Positions 10,374 to 10,444 of a stretch of DNA of 10,444 nucleotides are shown piece after piece (the stretch's first letter is position 1; every line of letters begins with the position of its first letter). The stretch is taken from the NCBI GenBank assembly GCA_026770585.1, contig MU646686.1, forward strand, positions 173,658 to 184,101, in the 5' to 3' direction. The notes beneath the pieces are model-generated. The model searched no databases. It was not told the origin of the DNA and saw nothing but the letters and a program-made list of their open reading frames with translations. The stretch is from Baffinella frigidus. Its lineage: Eukaryota > Cryptophyceae > Cryptomonadales > Baffinellaceae. Made by a program: the position numbers and the translations under genes.

Positions 10374-10444
10374 CCCTCACACCCCTCACCCCTCACCCCT
10401 CACTCCTCATCCCTCACCCCTCACCCCTCACCCCTCACCCCTCA
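10374..10444. repeat. CCCCTCA heptamer array at window end
   Basis: About ten units of CCCCTCA with one CTCCTCA and one ATCCCTCA variant, continuing off the window. It is a seventh sequence type sharing the seven-base period. Confidence 0.95.

Noticed and set aside
1-10444. tRNA or rRNA genes
   Set aside because: No cloverleaf, B-box or conserved rRNA stretch was noticed on either strand. This was an eye search only.

Overview
The window looks like eukaryotic nuclear DNA. No prokaryotic gene layout is visible. It is dominated by seven-base C-rich repeats related to the plant/algal telomere unit CCCTAAA (other strand TTTAGGG). Set into them are short islands of complex sequence bounded by AG upstream and GT downstream. 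Most islands read open in phase 0 from edge to edge. I read them as about fifteen small exons (42-201 nt) of one or more plus-strand genes whose introns have filled with telomere-like heptamers. This fits a repeat-rich algal or protist genome. A prasinophyte-like green alga such as Cymbomonas is my best guess, from general resemblance only; a dinoflagellate or other protist is not excluded. No start codon, stop codon, promoter or polyadenylation site could be fixed, so the window is probably internal to a long gene, or holds parts of a decayed one.

Layout. 1-2330: exon candidates at 105-191, 478-537, 962-1045, 1460-1528 and 1972-2031, each followed by decayed copies of itself, with a foldback element (560-700, 5-bp target duplication) in an intron. 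2376-4320: a 22-bp palindrome, an acidic exon (2914-2967), a fourfold acidic exon array (3336-3996), and two copies of a 188-bp Tc1/mariner-like MITE in opposite orientation. 4111-5300: a direct repeat whose second copy preserves the empty insertion site of the second MITE, a further foldback, and a thrice-copied glycine/lysine-rich exon. 5526-7100: exons that together resemble the end of a C2-type beta-sandwich, plus a long-TIR MITE. 6562-7909: an array of about six copies of one exon, several visibly splice-dead. 8082-10444: a 67-codon acidic exon with two decayed tails, then exons at 9004, 9338 and 10341, ending in a CCCCTCA array.

The recurring theme is exon duplication. Nearly every exon has one or more nearby copies that keep protein-level similarity but have lost length, frame or splice sites. 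Three trailing copies from three unrelated exons have A where the donor should begin with G. The product cannot be named. Acidic Glu-rich segments, a C2-like IGEAWIPL stretch and a repeated G-[IV]-L-[YF]-[KR]-L-E-H motif are the only protein-level clues.
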